IMG/VR virus record: IMGVR_UViG_3300017593_001506
Span: 1-29,744 of that record
DNA: 29,744 nucleotides
Source: a virus
Strand: one strand, 5' to 3'
The position numbers and the translations under genes are program-made. Shown here piece by piece: positions 28,245-29,744 of the stretch. The notes beneath the pieces are model-generated. The model worked only from the letters and a program-made list of their open reading frames with translations, made no database searches and was not told the origin of the DNA. Within the stretch, counting starts at the first letter, position 1. Every line of letters starts with the position of its first letter.

Positions 28245-29365
28245 TAAACTTCTCCTTCATAAGCTGGTTTATCTGTATGACCTGCTCCCGAATCATTATG
28301 ATTATCCCAGTCTTGGTATGCGACATCGGAATAATCTGCGTGATCGGAGTGCGGTCTGTCGGAATACTTTGTATAGTCTTCATATCCTGTTCCTGTATCT
28401 TCGTGCGAATAATCCAAATGTTCAACGTCGGAATGATCGCTATGGTCATCGTGAGGTACGTCGGAATGGTCACCATGGTCTCGATGCGCTGTATCATTGT
28501 GATCGCTGTGGTCTTCGTGAGCATCATCTATATGGTCATTCCATTCATCTCCCGAATTACTGTGATCGTTATGGTCTTCGTGAGCATCATCTATGTGCGG
28601 CATATCTGACCAAGTAGTATTATCATGATCGCTATGATTATCGTGGTTATCCCACTGAAAATGGTCGTGATATGGGCCGGAATAAGAGTCTTCATGGTCA
28701 TCATAATCATCATGATCGTCGTGATCTTCATAAATTTCATCGGACCAATCACTATAAGCTTCGTCATTGTGCTGATCCCAATCGCTATGTGTGTCAGTAT
28801 GATCGCCCCAATCATCATAAGGAACATTATCATGGTCATCCCAATTTGTATGGGAATCGTTGTGGTCATCCCAATCTGAATGTGCTGTATCGTCATGGTC
28901 ATCCCAATTTGAATGTGCTATATCATGATGATCCTGATGATCTGCATGCACATCATTATATTCGTCCCAATCACTATAATCAGTATGAGGTGCTGTATCA
29001 TAATGATATGTTCCATCTTGATGAGCAGAATCATTATGCGGTGAAGAATCCTGGTGAAATGAATCGTCATGATTCTCGTGTGCGATATATCTTTCTTCTC
29101 CCGCTTGGTCAATGATTCTGGGATAATTCTCAATCCAGATGCTGCCTTGTAATGCTCCAGTTGGAAAATTACTAGTTGAAGTCATAGTAATAATCCGCTT
29201 ATGACCATCATCATCAATATACGCAATCAAAGAACCTTCAATCCAAAGCGAGCCTTTTAACCCTGCAACTAATCCTTCGTCTGTTCCTTCAATCGAATAT
29301 TCACTGCTTCCTTTTATCCAATGTAATTTAGTCCCCTCAACCCAAATACTTCCTGATTTTGCCAT
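28244..29365 (-). CDS. Asp/His/Trp repeat fibre-like protein, likely radical SAM substrate
   Basis: A 373-aa protein, very acidic and without cysteine. Residues 1-94 hold three beta units starting GSIWVEG, GSLWIEG and GSIWIEN, of a type seen in phage tail-fibre modules. Residues 95-365 are about 24 imperfect 11-residue repeats of the form [ST]-x-x-H-x-D-[WHY]-x-D-H-x-D; for example TAHSDWDDHND (160-170), DVPHDDHSDHS and TAHRDHGDHSD. The C-terminus ends HTDKPAYEGEV. It lies after a tail-type gene and immediately before the radical SAM/SPASM gene (one-base overlap), an arrangement typical of precursor and maturase. The many Asp/His could bind metal in a trimeric shaft. Function is inferred. Confidence 0.75.
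   Translation of the reverse strand: MAKSGSIWVEGTKLHWIKGSSEYSIEGTDEGLVAGLKGSLWIEGSLIAYIDDDGHKRIITMTSTSNFPTGALQGSIWIENYPRIIDQAGEERYIAHENHDDSFHQDSSPHNDSAHQDGTYHYDTAPHTDYSDWDEYNDVHADHQDHHDIAHSNWDDHDDTAHSDWDDHNDSHTNWDDHDNVPYDDWGDHTDTHSDWDQHNDEAYSDWSDEIYEDHDDHDDYDDHEDSYSGPYHDHFQWDNHDNHSDHDNTTWSDMPHIDDAHEDHNDHSNSGDEWNDHIDDAHEDHSDHNDTAHRDHGDHSDVPHDDHSDHSDVEHLDYSHEDTGTGYEDYTKYSDRPHSDHADYSDVAYQDWDNHNDSGAGHTDKPAYEGEV
28271..29083 (-). repeat. degenerate 33-bp tandem repeats encoding the Asp/His array
   Basis: The coding DNA of residues 95-365 repeats with a 33-nt period (11 codons), most clearly between 28790 and 28920, where GTCATCCCAATNTGAATG-type units recur on the + strand. Units are diverged in third positions, so the array has been kept by protein-level selection rather than recent slippage. 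Such repeats are also hard to assemble, and their copy number here may not be exact. Confidence 0.75.
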
Positions 29366-29366
29366 A

Positions 29367-29663
29367 TTAGCTCGCCCACTTATCTGACCCTACTGGTAAT
29401 ACCATTGCCCCTGCTTCGACGTCGCCCTTAAAAAACGCATTCCCTGTATTAGCGGATAAATTAAACATTATGGTACCACTTGTAATAGCAGCAATTCCGC
29501 TCGAATTGATTGTAATTACATCGTCCCCCGCTTTTATTGTCGAGAGATCTGCGTTTATCGACTTAATCATATTCGCTTCAATTGAGTTAACTGTAAATTT
29601 TTGATCGCTTCCTGGCGATGTGTAAATACTCGAAGATAAATTACTCGCCCTGTTCGTTCCCAT
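29367..29663 (-). CDS. tail-protein fragment, 98 aa shown
   Basis: Reading leftward from ATG 29663: NLSSSIYTSPGSDQKFTVNS, IEANMIKSINADLSTIKAGD, DVITINSSGIAAITSGTIMF, NTGNAFFKGDVEAG. ITINSSGI and GNAFFKGDVEAG are typical of baseplate/tail-fibre attachment proteins, in which a beta repeat follows a conserved helix. The ATG has no ribosome site, and the frame is open upstream (EQKL-M) to the foreign junction at 29677, so the real protein is probably longer and its N-terminal part lies outside the window. The stop is one base from the next ATG. Confidence 0.6.
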   Translation of the reverse strand: MGTNRASNLSSSIYTSPGSDQKFTVNSIEANMIKSINADLSTIKAGDDVITINSSGIAAITSGTIMFNLSANTGNAFFKGDVEAGAMVLPVGSDKWAS

Positions 29664-29676
29664 TAATTTCTGCTCT

Positions 29677-29744
29677 GCAACCTTTTAGAGATATAATAGA
29701 TAATTTGATGGGATTTAGGCAATCAACTTGTATTTACCATCAGT
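29677..29744. repeat. inverted copy of 27530-27597 (radical SAM gene) at the window end
   Basis: These last 68 bases are the exact reverse complement of 27530-27597, inside the radical SAM gene. Identity starts at GCAACC (29677-29682) and stops being testable at the window end. It cuts into the tail gene reading frame just upstream of 29663. A fold-back of the contig (chimera or misassembly) explains it more simply than a natural duplication without any divergence. Confidence 0.9.

Noticed and set aside
28244-29083. CRISPR array or + strand genes in the repeat region
   Set aside because: The repeats are coding on the - strand with a period of 11 codons, diverge at third positions and have no unique spacers. 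Long + strand frames here are by-products of the same repeat.

Overview
This window reads as a piece of a tailed double-stranded DNA phage genome (or a large prophage). Genes are packed with stop/start overlaps of 1-20 nt (ATGA, TTGA, TAATG), ribosome binding sites are strong AGGAGG types, TTG and GTG starts are frequent, codon use is AT-rich with AGA/AGG arginines, and nearly all recognisable products are replication, recombination, DNA-modification, lysis or tail functions. The host cannot be named. The strong Shine-Dalgarno sites and an M15 peptidase as the likely endolysin fit a Firmicutes-like or other AT-rich bacterial host.

Layout. From 1 to about 24070 all genes are on the + strand. 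(i) 1-6937: a replication block with a DnaB-like helicase, an HTH protein with a repeat cluster that may be an origin, a TOPRIM primase, and a uracil-DNA-glycosylase/DNA polymerase I fusion. (ii) 7027-14277: an HTH regulator, a tRNA-like RNA, a 3D-domain membrane protein, the SbcD/SbcC (gp47/gp46-like) pair, a stand-alone LigD-type 3'-phosphoesterase, a UvsY-like mediator and a gp32-like single-strand-binding protein. (iii) 14274-18844: a 7-deazaguanine island with a Tgt/DpdA-like transglycosylase, FolE, QueD, QueE, a YhhQ/QueT-type transporter, a second tRNA-like RNA, QueC and a small ArcS/DUF6884-like protein. (iv) 19180-24070: UvsX/RecA, a NYN nuclease, a PD-(D/E)XK nuclease, a DUF1599-like protein, an HhH/Fe-S-like protein and a phosphoribosyltransferase. 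From 24107 to 29663 genes are on the - strand, convergent with the rest: tail protein, an Asp/His-repeat fibre-like protein, a radical SAM/SPASM enzyme, a DUF483-like protein, a papain-like protease and a holin/M15 endolysin cassette.

How the parts fit. gp46/47-like nuclease, gp32-like SSB, UvsX and UvsY make a T4-style recombination set, here paired with an A-family polymerase. FolE, QueD, QueE and QueC would make preQ0 from GTP, and the DpdA-like protein would insert it into phage DNA, probably as protection from restriction. In the late block, a radical SAM/SPASM enzyme is translationally coupled to a 373-residue protein whose C-terminal 270 residues are 11-residue Asp/His/Trp repeats. This looks like an enzyme and its ribosomal peptide substrate built into a virion fibre, and is the best candidate here for an undescribed system.

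Sequence integrity. A 300-bp segment (24307-24606) bounded by 8-bp inverted repeats is inverted: flipping it restores both a complete M15 peptidase (142 aa) and the upstream membrane protein (82 aa). The last 68 bases are an exact reverse complement of 27530-27597, inside the radical SAM gene. Two other genes carry single in-frame stops. These may be real variation, but amplification chimeras and assembly errors must be excluded first.
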